From positions 1,298 to 39,431 of the forward strand of contig PMHV01000033.1 of assembly GCA_003156805.1 (NCBI GenBank): a stretch of DNA of 38,134 nt, in the 5' to 3' direction. Below the pieces are notes generated by a model. The model saw only the letters and a program-made list of their open reading frames with translations, ran no database searches and was not told the DNA's origin. The stretch is from Acidobacteriaceae bacterium (lineage in GTDB: Bacteria; Acidobacteriota; Terriglobia; Terriglobales; Acidobacteriaceae). The translations under genes were made by a program, and so were the position numbers. This document shows positions 15,897 to 24,172 of this stretch, piece by piece. Position 1 is the first letter of the stretch. Every line of letters begins with the position of its first letter.

Positions 15897-18800
15897 ATGT
15901 TAAGGCATACAGTGTCGGGACTCGCGATGGTCCTGCTTTTCGGAGTATTGGCGGCCCATGCGGGGCAGTTCCTGGAGGCACCTCAATACGCGACCGGGGG
16001 CAATCCCCAAGCGGTAGTCGCGGGAGATTTCAACGGTGACGGCAAGCTGGATCTCGCCGTGGCGGATTCAACCTCCAACAAAGTCAGCGTGCTACTGGGC
16101 AATGGCGATGGCACGTTCCAAGCCAAGGTTGACTACATCACTGGGACTACTCCGCTGGGAATCACCGTAGGCGACTTCAATGGCAATGGTTTTCTCGATC
16201 TGGCAGTAACGAACTCGGGCAGCAATACCGTAAGTGTTTTATTGGGCAATGGCGACGGCACTTTCCAGCCCAAGGTGGACTATGCCACCGGCAGGCAGCC
16301 CGTGGGAGTGGCGGCGGGCGACTTCAACGGGGATGGCAACTTAGACCTGGTGGTCACCAATGCCGTGGACGGAACAGTCAGCGTTCTTCTGGGAAAGGGC
16401 AATGGCACGTTCAACGCCGGAGTAACCTACAACACCGGCTTCAACCCGTACTCGGTAGTGGCGGTGGACCTCAATGGTGACGGCTTCCTGGATTTGGCGG
16501 TCGCCAACAACAATAACAACAACATCATAAGCGTGCTTCTGGGAAAAGGCGACGGCACCTTCCAGACTCAATACCAATTCGCTACGGGAAACACTCCGGT
16601 TTCGATTGCTGCAGCCGACCTCACCGGAGACGGAGCGCTGGACCTGGTTGTCGCCAACCAACAGGGCAACTCGGTAAGTGTACTGCTCAGCAACGGGAAA
16701 ACTGGCACGCTGTGGGGCCTTCTGGCTCACGTGGATTACGCGGCAGCCGCTTTCCCAACCGGCGTCACCGTGGGAGACTTCAACGGCGACGGCTTTCCCG
16801 ATTTGGCTGTATCGGACGGCAACGGGAACACGATCAGCGTGCTTTGGGGACAAGGTAACGGCACGTTCCTGGGGCAGGAGAACTGCGGAACGGGCAACAT
16901 TCCTTACTCGGTGATCGCCGGAGATTTTAACGGCGACGGTATTACTGACCTGGCTGCGGTCAACTCAGGCAGCAACACGGTTAGCGTAGTGCTCAGCAAC
17001 GGAGACGAGACTTTTCAGTCGCGCGTGGATTATCCCGCCGGCCCCACTCCCACCTCGGTCGCAACCGCCGATTTCAATGGCGACGGATTCCTTGATCTGG
17101 CAGTGGCGACCAACGGCTCGGGAACAATCTCGATTGTTCTGGGCAACGGCGATGGAACGTTCCAGGGACCGAATCATGTCTCCACCGGAACCAGTACCGA
17201 CCCGTATGCCGTGGCTGTAGGCGACTTCAACGGCGACAAAATTCCGGACCTGGTGGTGGCGAACTACGCCACCAATACGGTCGGCGTGCTGATCGGAAAA
17301 GGCGACGGAACATTTCTTACGCACGTGGATTATCCGGTAGGCCAGCAGCCCGCATCTGTTGCCGTGGGCGACTTCAACGGCGACGGCAACCTCGACGTAG
17401 TCGTGGCGAATTTTAACAGCAATACCGTCAGCGTGCTGTTGGGCAATGGGGATGGAACTTTGCGGTCCGCAGTGAGTTACTCCGTTGGCAACGATCCCAT
17501 TTCCGTGGCGGTGGGGGACTTCAACGGAGATAAGAAACTTGACCTGGTCGTGGTGAATGAGAAGGACAACAATGTCAGCGTGTTGTTGGGCAATGGCGAC
17601 GGTACGTTCCAGGCGGGAGTGATATATCCTACGGGATCCGGCGGCAATCCCTTGTCCGTGGCGGTGGGCGACTTCAACGGCGACGGCAATCTTGACTTGG
17701 CCGTTGCTGACTTTGAGACGCAAAAAGTCAGCGTGCTGCTGGGCAACGGCAACGGTACGTTCCAGACAGTGGTGGCCTATTCCACCGGCGCCAATCCTTC
17801 CTCCGTAGTGGTAGGGGACTTTAACGGCGACGGCAAGCTGGATCTGGCTCTGGCCAGCACTCCGCCGGGAATCGGAAATCTGGCCAGTCTGCTGCTCGGC
17901 AATGGCGATGGAACATTCGCAGCGCCGACGCTGTATGGCACTGGATCGAACGCGTACTCGGCCGTGGCCGGCGACTTCAACGGGGACGGCGCTCTCGATC
18001 TGGCTGTGGCCAACGGCGGAAGCAATACTGTGAGCGTGCTGCTCAACAGCCACGGCGCGCAGATCGCTGTCCAATCCTCGACTAATCCCTCGGTCTACGG
18101 ACAATCGGTAACGTTCACCACGAGCGTAACGGCAAGCCTCGCGGGCACGGGAACACCTACCGGAACCGTCACGCTCAAGAATGGCAGCGCGGTCGTTGGC
18201 TCGGGAACGCTGACGGGCGGGCAGGTGGTCGTAAGCACATCGACCTTGACGGCAGGAACCGACTCGCTCTCTGTTGTTTACTCGGGTGACAGCAACTTCC
18301 AGTCGCACACCGTCGGATTCACCCAGACGGTGCAAACCGCGGGAACCACCACGGTGCTGACTTCCAATGCAAATCCGTCGGAGCCGAATCAATCCGTCAC
18401 CTTTACTGCGACGGTGAGCCCCAGCACGTCCGGCACTCCCACGGGATCGGTGAGTTTCTTCGACGGAACGACCAAACTGGCCACTTCGACCTTGAATGGC
18501 AGCAGAGTGGCGACATACTCGATCTCCACGTTGAGCATGGGCACGCACAGCATTACGGCGATCTATAGTGGCGATTCGAACTTCAACTCCAGCACTTCGC
18601 CCGCGCTGAACCAGGTGGTGCAGCAGGGCAACACCAGCATTGCGTTAACGGCTTCTCCCAATCCAGCAAACTTGAGCCAGTCCGTCACGTTGACCGCGAC
18701 CGTCAGCTCCGGGGGAGCGGGCACTCCCACGGGCACAGTCACTTTTCTGGACGGAACCACCACGCTGGGCACTGGGACGTTGAACGGCAGCGGAGTGGCG

Positions 18801-19457
18801 GCATATTCGATCGGCACTTTGTCCGCTGCGACCCATAGCATCACAGCCGCTTATGGCGGGAACACAAACCTCATCGCCAGCACTTCTTCGGCAGTGAGCC
18901 TGGTAGTGAATGCTGGGGATTTTCAGATTATGGCGTCGGCATTATTGCCGGCTGCGGTAACCCCGCCGGGAACCGCTACTTCAACCATCACGACGACTGC
19001 GTTGAATGGACTGAACCTTTCGAACGTGGCGCTTACCTGCGCAATCACTCCGGCGGCAACTCCTTCGGCGACGTGCAGTGTCGGGACCATGTCGGTATCG
19101 GGTACGACCGGTATTTCCATGCTGACCGTCACCACCGTCGGACCCACATCAGCCCTGGCGCCCGGGGATCGTCGTCCGGGCGCGCTGTTCGCGCTGGGCT
19201 TGATCATTCCGGCCATGTTGTTGGGCGGTGCAGGGCTGGGCACGCAGAACCGCAAGAAGCTGCTCAGCTTCTGCATCGTCTTCCTGGTGCTCAGCGGGTG
19301 CGTGTTCCAGGTGGCGTGCGGCGGTGGTGGAAAGACAACAACTACGACTCCAACCGGCAACTCGGGCACTCCGGCGGGCACGTATACCGTCACCGTGACC
19401 GGCACTGCCGGAAGCACGCAACACACAACCCTCCCCGTTACGCTGACGGTGCAGTAA
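15897..19457 (+). CDS. Large secreted FG-GAP/VCBS-repeat protein with Ig-like domains
   Basis: This 1186-residue protein has a signal peptide ending AAHAG. It then has fourteen tandem repeats of about 45-60 residues built on DFNGDG, a central LDLAV and VSVLLGNGDGTF; the Asp-rich loop is the FG-GAP calcium site. Fourteen repeats fit two seven-bladed propellers. Three Ig-like Big_3-type domains follow, each with the QSVTFTATV pattern, GTPTGTVTFLDG and YSGDSNF. The C-terminal region has two hydrophobic stretches (ALFALGLIIPAMLLGGAGL and LLSFCIVFLVLSGCVFQVAC) flanking a short basic loop, then Gly and Thr runs, then a final beta-like segment. GGAGGG precedes the ATG by 4 nt. The propeller plus Ig layout suggests adhesion or carbohydrate binding at the cell surface. 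A terminator-like hairpin follows. Confidence 0.93.
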   Translation: MLRHTVSGLAMVLLFGVLAAHAGQFLEAPQYATGGNPQAVVAGDFNGDGKLDLAVADSTSNKVSVLLGNGDGTFQAKVDYITGTTPLGITVGDFNGNGFLDLAVTNSGSNTVSVLLGNGDGTFQPKVDYATGRQPVGVAAGDFNGDGNLDLVVTNAVDGTVSVLLGKGNGTFNAGVTYNTGFNPYSVVAVDLNGDGFLDLAVANNNNNNIISVLLGKGDGTFQTQYQFATGNTPVSIAAADLTGDGALDLVVANQQGNSVSVLLSNGKTGTLWGLLAHVDYAAAAFPTGVTVGDFNGDGFPDLAVSDGNGNTISVLWGQGNGTFLGQENCGTGNIPYSVIAGDFNGDGITDLAAVNSGSNTVSVVLSNGDETFQSRVDYPAGPTPTSVATADFNGDGFLDLAVATNGSGTISIVLGNGDGTFQGPNHVSTGTSTDPYAVAVGDFNGDKIPDLVVANYATNTVGVLIGKGDGTFLTHVDYPVGQQPASVAVGDFNGDGNLDVVVANFNSNTVSVLLGNGDGTLRSAVSYSVGNDPISVAVGDFNGDKKLDLVVVNEKDNNVSVLLGNGDGTFQAGVIYPTGSGGNPLSVAVGDFNGDGNLDLAVADFETQKVSVLLGNGNGTFQTVVAYSTGANPSSVVVGDFNGDGKLDLALASTPPGIGNLASLLLGNGDGTFAAPTLYGTGSNAYSAVAGDFNGDGALDLAVANGGSNTVSVLLNSHGAQIAVQSSTNPSVYGQSVTFTTSVTASLAGTGTPTGTVTLKNGSAVVGSGTLTGGQVVVSTSTLTAGTDSLSVVYSGDSNFQSHTVGFTQTVQTAGTTTVLTSNANPSEPNQSVTFTATVSPSTSGTPTGSVSFFDGTTKLATSTLNGSRVATYSISTLSMGTHSITAIYSGDSNFNSSTSPALNQVVQQGNTSIALTASPNPANLSQSVTLTATVSSGGAGTPTGTVTFLDGTTTLGTGTLNGSGVAAYSIGTLSAATHSITAAYGGNTNLIASTSSAVSLVVNAGDFQIMASALLPAAVTPPGTATSTITTTALNGLNLSNVALTCAITPAATPSATCSVGTMSVSGTTGISMLTVTTVGPTSALAPGDRRPGALFALGLIIPAMLLGGAGLGTQNRKKLLSFCIVFLVLSGCVFQVACGGGGKTTTTTPTGNSGTPAGTYTVTVTGTAGSTQHTTLPVTLTVQ

Positions 19458-19845
19458 CAGGGTTAGCGGCTGGCCGCCGCCAGTCAAATGCGAAACCCGT
19501 CACGGGACCAGCGATTCTTCAGCCGGTCCCGTGGCGGAGAAATCGCCCCGTGGAAGTTTACCTCCTTATCTTCCCACCGTTGTTGTCCACTCGCTAGACT
19601 CTTCTCCGGTGTCTTCAGTGGAAAGACCGTTTCCCAAATTTCTGTTCTCCCATCGGCGAGGCGTCTTCCCTACGAGTGGAAATACCTGTGGAAAACTTCG
19701 CAGAATAGCGCCCGATTTTTTGCCAAACCTTGCGAAATGGCGGTGTATGATTATTTTCCAAACACCAGCCAACAATTCAGACGTGTCGCGGAGGTTTGGC
19801 GTGACCGCTTTTGGTTTCCCGCACCTTCCAGCACTGGGGAGAAAA
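19458..19845. other. Intergenic region before the peptide-maturation operon
   Basis: About 388 nt. It contains a terminator-like hairpin at 19501-19533 and, nearer the operon, TATGAT at 19746-19751 with TTGCCA 20 nt upstream, a poorly spaced promoter candidate. The open frame running through here from 19531 joins the next gene in frame but gives 105 residues unlike a signal peptide, so I reject it as coding. Confidence 0.4.
19501..19533 (+). terminator. Terminator-like hairpin after the VCBS gene
   Basis: CACGGGACC and GGTCCCGTG form a perfect 9-bp stem around a 15-nt loop, 44 nt after the stop codon. No T-tract follows, so termination may need Rho. Confidence 0.6.
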
Positions 19846-22260
19846 ATGAGGAGCCAGGCAAGTTCACTTTGGTTTAGAGCCGCGGTTCTCGGCGCGATGA
19901 TTTTGCCGGCGGTGTTGTTGGCTCAGGTTTCGGCGCCGCCGGGGGCGGCACCAGCGGTGCCTGCCGGCTGGCTTCATCGCGATCTTCTTTTTCCCGAACC
20001 TGGTTTTCCCGAGCGTACGGAGGCGGTTCCTGTTTCTTTGGGAGAAGTTTCCGCTCCGGTGGCAGCTACGATGGCTGTACCTGACGATTGGATTCGCCAC
20101 GACCTTGTTTCCTCACCGCCGCTTTTCGGGGCGTCGCGTGTGTTTCCTCCAACCGGTTCGAGCGAAATTTCTTTCGAAACTTTGCGTCCCGTTGAAGGTG
20201 CCATTCCCGTGCCTTCCGACTGGAGCCACCGCCACCTGATTTTCTCCCGGCCGGCAACCGCGGAACAAGCTGCCCGCGTGCAGAAGGATCCTCGCTACTG
20301 GCAGCAGCTTTATCGCAGGCAGTTGCCGATGGCTTCGCCTACGGAACCAATGCAGGCTGCGCCCCTGGGATTGAAGCCCTGGAATCCTGTGCATCGCCCT
20401 CCCAGCAATACCTCCATTCACCGGGACTGGTCGCAAGACTTGGGTAGCGGCTCCTCGGCCGGAGCGGGGAACTATCCCGCGAAATTTTCTTTCCTGGGAA
20501 CCAGCGCCAACTGCGCCGGCACTGGCCAGCCCGACTACGTGGTTTACAGCACCGGCCTCACAGGCGCGGTGAATCAAGCCAGCCTCGTCGCCTACGATAA
20601 TCTCTACTCCGGCTGCAGCAGTGACGGTGCTGTCCCCACGGTTTATTGGGCGTATAACACCTTGGGCGCAGTCCAAACCTCTCCCGAGTTCTCCTACGAC
20701 GGCTCACAGGTTATGTTTGTTCAGACGGCCGCCGGAGTGGCGAGCCTGGTTTTGTTGAAGTGGACTCCTTCTTCAACCGACACTGTGACCATGCCGGAAG
20801 CTCCAACGGTGGTGCCCCCCATTACGTATCCGGCCTCCTGCTTCACGCTGCCCTGCATGACGACGCTTCCCTTGACGAACAACGTCGGCGCGCCTAACGA
20901 CGACACCACGTCGTCGGTCTTCTACGATTACAGCGGGGACATTGCGTGGGTAGGGGATTCAGGCGGCTGGCTGCATGAGTTCACGCCCGTGCTAAACGGC
21001 GTACCTTCCGAGGTGACTACGGGCGGATGGCCCATTCAGTTGAACCCAACCAGCCCCACCGCTCTCTCCAGTCCGATTTATGATCGGATTACAGGGAACG
21101 TCTTTGTCGGCGACCTCGGCGGGTTTTTCTATAGCGTGAGCGCTTCCACGGCGGTTGTGACTACTTCCCCCCAGCTCGACTTCGGCGCCGGAATCGTGGA
21201 CGGTCCCATCGTGGATTCCACCGAAGGACTGGTTTATGTGTTCGTCTCCAACGACGGCCTTACCACGAACTGCAACCTCGGCACCAGCGCCTGCGCCGGC
21301 GTTTACCAGCTTCCAGCCGACTACTTCGCCGGCGATACCGGTCTTGAGGTCGAGGTGGGCGTGGCCACAAATCCTGCTCCGCTGTTCGATGGTGGTTTCG
21401 ACAACGACTACTACAATTCGACGGACGCAACGGGGAACCTGTACGTCTGCGGCGGAGCCTCCAGTTCCGCCCAACCGACGTTGTATCAGATTTCAATCAA
21501 CGCGAGCGCTCTGCCCGCCATGGGCGTGCCCATTACCCGGCTGGTAATTAGCGGGGCGACCCCGGTTTGTTCACCGGTCACCGATGTCTACAACGCGAAT
21601 GCCACGGGCGGTGCGGAGGAATACGCCTTTGTCAGCGTGGAGGACGATGGGATAACGTCACTATGCGGCAGCGCTGGATGTCTCTTTAATTTCGTCACTG
21701 CTCAGTGGCAGGCTGGAACGACCTACGCCGTCGGGCAGGAAATTCTCGTCCCGAATCTCCATATCGAAGTGGTGACCACGGGAGGCACTTCCGGAGCCAC
21801 GGTTCCAGGTTGGCCGGGTTTAACCGGCCACACTACGGGCGATGGCAGCGTGCAATGGTTGGACCAGGGTTCGCTCAGTGCCTCCACGCTGGCGAGTTGG
21901 TCCGCCGACCGTTCTTATCCGCTTGACGCAAGAATCGTCGACAGCAACGGGTACGTGGAGATTGTCTCCACTTCGGGCCTCAGTGGCGGAAGCGTACCCA
22001 CTTGGAATACAGTTCCCGGCGGTACTACGGTCGACGGCACTGGCGCCCATCCCGTGACCTGGACGAATGCGGGCGTTCTCCCAAGTCAGGTGCTGAAGGC
22101 GGTTGGCGGCACGAGCGGAATTATTATCGACAACACAGTCAGTGCGGGCACGCTGGCCGGGACTTCTCAGGTATACTTTTCCACTCTCGGCAATCAGCCG
22201 ACCTGCACCGGTGGCACGGGCGGATGCGCCGTGCAGGCATCGCAATCGGGACTGCACTAA
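19846..22260 (+). CDS. Large secreted protein heading the peptide-maturation operon
   Basis: This 804-residue protein has a signal peptide (LGAMILPAVLLAQVSA). Residues about 30-145 hold three degenerate repeats on P-x-x-W-x-x-x-x-L, seen as PAGWLHRDLLF, PDDWIRHDLV and PSDWSHRHLIF. The middle part (about 200-620) is beta-rich with motifs such as PAKFSFLGTSANCAGTGQPDYVVYS and GDIAWVGDSGGWLHEF that suggest a PQQ-like or YVTN-like propeller. Near the end are two repeats of the W-x-A-x-x-x-Y-x-x-G type (WQAGTTYAVGQEILV; WSADRSYPLDARIV) seen in carbohydrate-binding and phage tail-fibre modules. About ten cysteines occur in the mature part. Its stop lies 28 nt before the peptide gene, so the two are probably co-transcribed. 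It could be a target, carrier or surface partner of the pathway; none of this is established. Confidence 0.85.
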   Translation: MRSQASSLWFRAAVLGAMILPAVLLAQVSAPPGAAPAVPAGWLHRDLLFPEPGFPERTEAVPVSLGEVSAPVAATMAVPDDWIRHDLVSSPPLFGASRVFPPTGSSEISFETLRPVEGAIPVPSDWSHRHLIFSRPATAEQAARVQKDPRYWQQLYRRQLPMASPTEPMQAAPLGLKPWNPVHRPPSNTSIHRDWSQDLGSGSSAGAGNYPAKFSFLGTSANCAGTGQPDYVVYSTGLTGAVNQASLVAYDNLYSGCSSDGAVPTVYWAYNTLGAVQTSPEFSYDGSQVMFVQTAAGVASLVLLKWTPSSTDTVTMPEAPTVVPPITYPASCFTLPCMTTLPLTNNVGAPNDDTTSSVFYDYSGDIAWVGDSGGWLHEFTPVLNGVPSEVTTGGWPIQLNPTSPTALSSPIYDRITGNVFVGDLGGFFYSVSASTAVVTTSPQLDFGAGIVDGPIVDSTEGLVYVFVSNDGLTTNCNLGTSACAGVYQLPADYFAGDTGLEVEVGVATNPAPLFDGGFDNDYYNSTDATGNLYVCGGASSSAQPTLYQISINASALPAMGVPITRLVISGATPVCSPVTDVYNANATGGAEEYAFVSVEDDGITSLCGSAGCLFNFVTAQWQAGTTYAVGQEILVPNLHIEVVTTGGTSGATVPGWPGLTGHTTGDGSVQWLDQGSLSASTLASWSADRSYPLDARIVDSNGYVEIVSTSGLSGGSVPTWNTVPGGTTVDGTGAHPVTWTNAGVLPSQVLKAVGGTSGIIIDNTVSAGTLAGTSQVYFSTLGNQPTCTGGTGGCAVQASQSGLH

Positions 22261-22288
22261 AGCGACAAGCAAGGGGAAATCTGATTTT

Positions 22289-22459
22289 ATGTCCATGAAT
22301 GACTCATCCGATCAGGAGCCAAACTCTGCGGTACCCGTCAAGAAGCCATACGAGAAGCCAGGATTTCGCTACGAAAAGGTTTTCGTCACTTCGGCTCTGT
22401 CATGCGGCAAGATCACGTCGACGCAACATGGGTGCAGAGGGAACACCATGGTGTCATGA
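22289..22459 (+). CDS. Candidate RiPP precursor peptide (56 residues)
   Basis: A small gene lies between the secreted protein and the peptidase, with AAGGGGAAA about 10 nt before the ATG; an in-frame ATG at 22295 is an alternative start. The N-terminal half is charged and Pro-rich (KKPYEKPGFRYEKVFVTSAL), like a leader peptide that a PqqD domain could bind. The C-terminal part, from about residue 35, carries two cysteines (C39 and C49) amid Ser, Thr and Gly (SCGKITSTQHGC) and ends NTMVS with a terminal Ser. Its last 4 nt overlap the peptidase start (ATGA). Gene order and composition fit the substrate of the radical SAM, PqqD and kinase genes downstream. Cys-to-alpha-carbon thioethers or other radical cross-links are possible; the actual modification is unknown. 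Confidence 0.75.
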   Translation: MSMNDSSDQEPNSAVPVKKPYEKPGFRYEKVFVTSALSCGKITSTQHGCRGNTMVS

Positions 22460-23046
22460 GAGAGCCCGACAACCCAGCCGCAGATTCCGCGGCGGCAGTG
22501 AAATGCGATCTGGCGTGCGAGGTTCTGCGCTCGTTCGGTTCGCTTCGTTTCTCCGCCACCGGCTGGAGCATGTTGCCGACGATCTGGCCCGGCGACACGC
22601 TCGTGGTCGAGCGCGTCGCGCAATCCAGAAACAAGGACAACAATAAGGACAACAATAAAGATCAGGTCCGCGTGGGAGATGTTGTGCTGGTCGGGCGCGC
22701 GGGCAGGCTCTGCGCCCATCGCATTGTTTCCACAACGCGTGGTCCTGAGAATTCACAGTGGATCACGCAGGGCGACGGCATGGCCGCGCCCGACTCTCCC
22801 GTTACCGGGAATGAATTGCTGGGCCGCGTCGCTTATCTGATCCGTGCCGGAAAGTTAATGGCGGTGCCGGCAACGCTCACGGTCGTCGAGCGCTTACTGG
22901 CCAGAGTTGTGCGGCGCTCCGTTCCGGCGGCGCGCGCTCTGGTTCATTTGCATCATATGCGGCGGAGTTCCGGGCAGCCGGGCATTTTTTATCAAGATCA
23001 GCCATACCACGACCAGCCGTACCAGAATCGGCCATGTCAGCATTAG
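22456..23046 (+). CDS. S24/S26-family peptidase of the Sec11-like Ser-His type
   Basis: This 196-residue protein contains the S26 signature FSATGWSMLPTIWPGD with nucleophile S38. Instead of the bacterial Lys it has CAHRIV (H88) and TQGDGMAAPD, as in archaeal and ER signal peptidases, so Ser38-His88 with an Asp (D107 or D113) is the likely catalytic set. No N-terminal membrane helix is present, so it may act in the cytoplasm, which suits cutting a RiPP leader. It contains an Asn/Lys/Asp-rich insert from a 12-bp tandem repeat and a C-terminal Tyr/Gln/Pro repeat tail (DQPYHDQPYQNRPC). It overlaps the precursor gene by 4 nt and the kinase gene by 13 nt. Similar proteins recur beside PqqD and HPr-kinase-like genes in RiPP loci. 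Confidence 0.85.
   Translation: MREPDNPAADSAAAVKCDLACEVLRSFGSLRFSATGWSMLPTIWPGDTLVVERVAQSRNKDNNKDNNKDQVRVGDVVLVGRAGRLCAHRIVSTTRGPENSQWITQGDGMAAPDSPVTGNELLGRVAYLIRAGKLMAVPATLTVVERLLARVVRRSVPAARALVHLHHMRRSSGQPGIFYQDQPYHDQPYQNRPCQH
22633..22656 (+). repeat. 12-bp in-frame tandem repeat in the S24/S26 peptidase gene
   Basis: Two exact copies of aaggacaacaat encode a repeated Lys-Asp-Asn-Asn in the loop between the Ser and His catalytic regions. The insert is low-complexity and probably lengthens a surface loop. Confidence 0.85.
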
Positions 23047-23849
23047 CCGCCCAAGTCGAGCGTTCCAGCCTGGTGATTGCCATCGGCGGCATGCCGGTGC
23101 GCGTGCACACGGAAGATTCTTCTTTCCTGGAAATGTTGCAGAGCCGGTATTCCGGATTCCTCGACTCGGAACAAGAAGCGGAGTATGACTTCGATGTAGA
23201 CATTGTCGCTCCGGGGTTTGGCGATCCCGAGGCGGACGTGCGCGTGAGGCAACATTCAGGACGATGGCTTCTGCAGCGCGGCGATTTCCGCGCCGAGTGG
23301 GAGCCGGCCTCGCGCACGGGCAGAATTTGGCAATCGGCGAATCCGTACTCCATCGATGCCGTGCTGCGCATCGTGCACACGCTGGTGCTGGCGAAGCAGG
23401 GCGGATTTCTTCTGCATGCCGCCAGCGCGATTCGCAACGGGAAGGCATTTCTGTTTGCAGGCGTCTCCGGGGCGGGGAAGACTACGATTTCGCGGCTTGC
23501 CCCGCCGGATGCCACGCTTCTGACCGACGAAATCTCCTACGTGCGGAAGGTGGGTGACGGTTACGTGGCCTTCGGTACGCCGTTCACAGGAGAACTGGCT
23601 AAACTCGGCGAGAACGCCTCGGCTGCCGTGGAAGCGCTTTATCTCCTGGCTCAGGGGCCGGAGAATCGCGTCGAACCGTTGACGGCAGGCGAAGCTGGAC
23701 GCGAGCTTCTGGCCAACGTGCTTTTCTTCGCCGAGGATCAGGAATTTGTACACACGGCATTTCAGTCGGCGTGCGATTTCGTCCATCGCGTGCCCGTCCG
23801 CCGGCTCACGTTCGTGCCCGATACCCGTGTCTGGGAGATGATTGGATGA
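23034..23849 (+). CDS. HPr-kinase-like kinase of the peptide-maturation operon
   Basis: This 271-residue protein has an N-terminal domain of about 120 residues without clear motifs and a C-terminal HprK-like kinase domain. The P-loop is G143-VSGAGK-T150, preceded by LLHAASAIRNGKAFLF, the strand and loop typical of HprK relatives in RiPP operons. LLTDEISYV supplies the Walker B acid. It is not the HprK/phosphorylase of the sugar phosphotransferase system: it is linked to a PqqD gene, and relatives such as PadeK and ThcoK phosphorylate the last Ser of lasso precursors. Here the precursor also ends in Ser. It overlaps the peptidase by 13 nt and the PqqD gene by 4 nt. Peptide phosphorylation is inference; a leader-binding or regulatory kinase role is possible. 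Confidence 0.87.
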   Translation: MSALAAQVERSSLVIAIGGMPVRVHTEDSSFLEMLQSRYSGFLDSEQEAEYDFDVDIVAPGFGDPEADVRVRQHSGRWLLQRGDFRAEWEPASRTGRIWQSANPYSIDAVLRIVHTLVLAKQGGFLLHAASAIRNGKAFLFAGVSGAGKTTISRLAPPDATLLTDEISYVRKVGDGYVAFGTPFTGELAKLGENASAAVEALYLLAQGPENRVEPLTAGEAGRELLANVLFFAEDQEFVHTAFQSACDFVHRVPVRRLTFVPDTRVWEMIG

Positions 23850-24172
23850 ACGGCAAACTTTACCTTTCGCGCAGTCCGCGCATCGCAGCCCGCAAGCTGG
23901 GGGATGAAATGCTGGTGATGTCGGGCCAGGGCTCGACGCTGTTCACGCTCAACCCGACCGCAACCATTCTGTGGCAAGCCGCTGACGGCGCCACTTCGCT
24001 CGATGAAATTGTCGATCGCCGCATCTGCTCCGAATTCGAAGTGGGGCGCGAAGAAGCGTTGCGCGATGCCGAGGTGCTCGCCGAAGATTTGGCGAGGCAC
24101 GGTATTCTTTTGGTCTCACGAGAACCGATCGCGCGGCAGGATGCGCCCGCGCAGGAGCAAGAACAACAATGA
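23846..24172 (+). CDS. PqqD-like RiPP recognition protein
   Basis: This 108-residue protein matches the PqqD fold: LGDEMLVMSGQGSTLFTLNPTATILWQAADGATSLDEIVDRR and then the winged-helix part ending LARHGILLVSRE. The TLFTLNPTA-x-x-LW pattern is the hallmark. PqqD domains bind leader peptides and present them to a radical SAM enzyme, so it probably recognises the peptide at 22289-22459. The Gln/Glu-rich tail QDAPAQEQEQQ looks disordered. ATGA overlaps join it to the kinase upstream and the radical SAM enzyme downstream. The start at 23846 was chosen from this overlap; the frame also extends 5' to 23771 within the kinase gene. Confidence 0.92.
   Translation: MNGKLYLSRSPRIAARKLGDEMLVMSGQGSTLFTLNPTATILWQAADGATSLDEIVDRRICSEFEVGREEALRDAEVLAEDLARHGILLVSREPIARQDAPAQEQEQQ

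Noticed and set aside
16965-18548. 527-residue minus-strand frame opposite the VCBS gene
   Set aside because: Its repeats mirror those of the VCBS protein; no start site or family.
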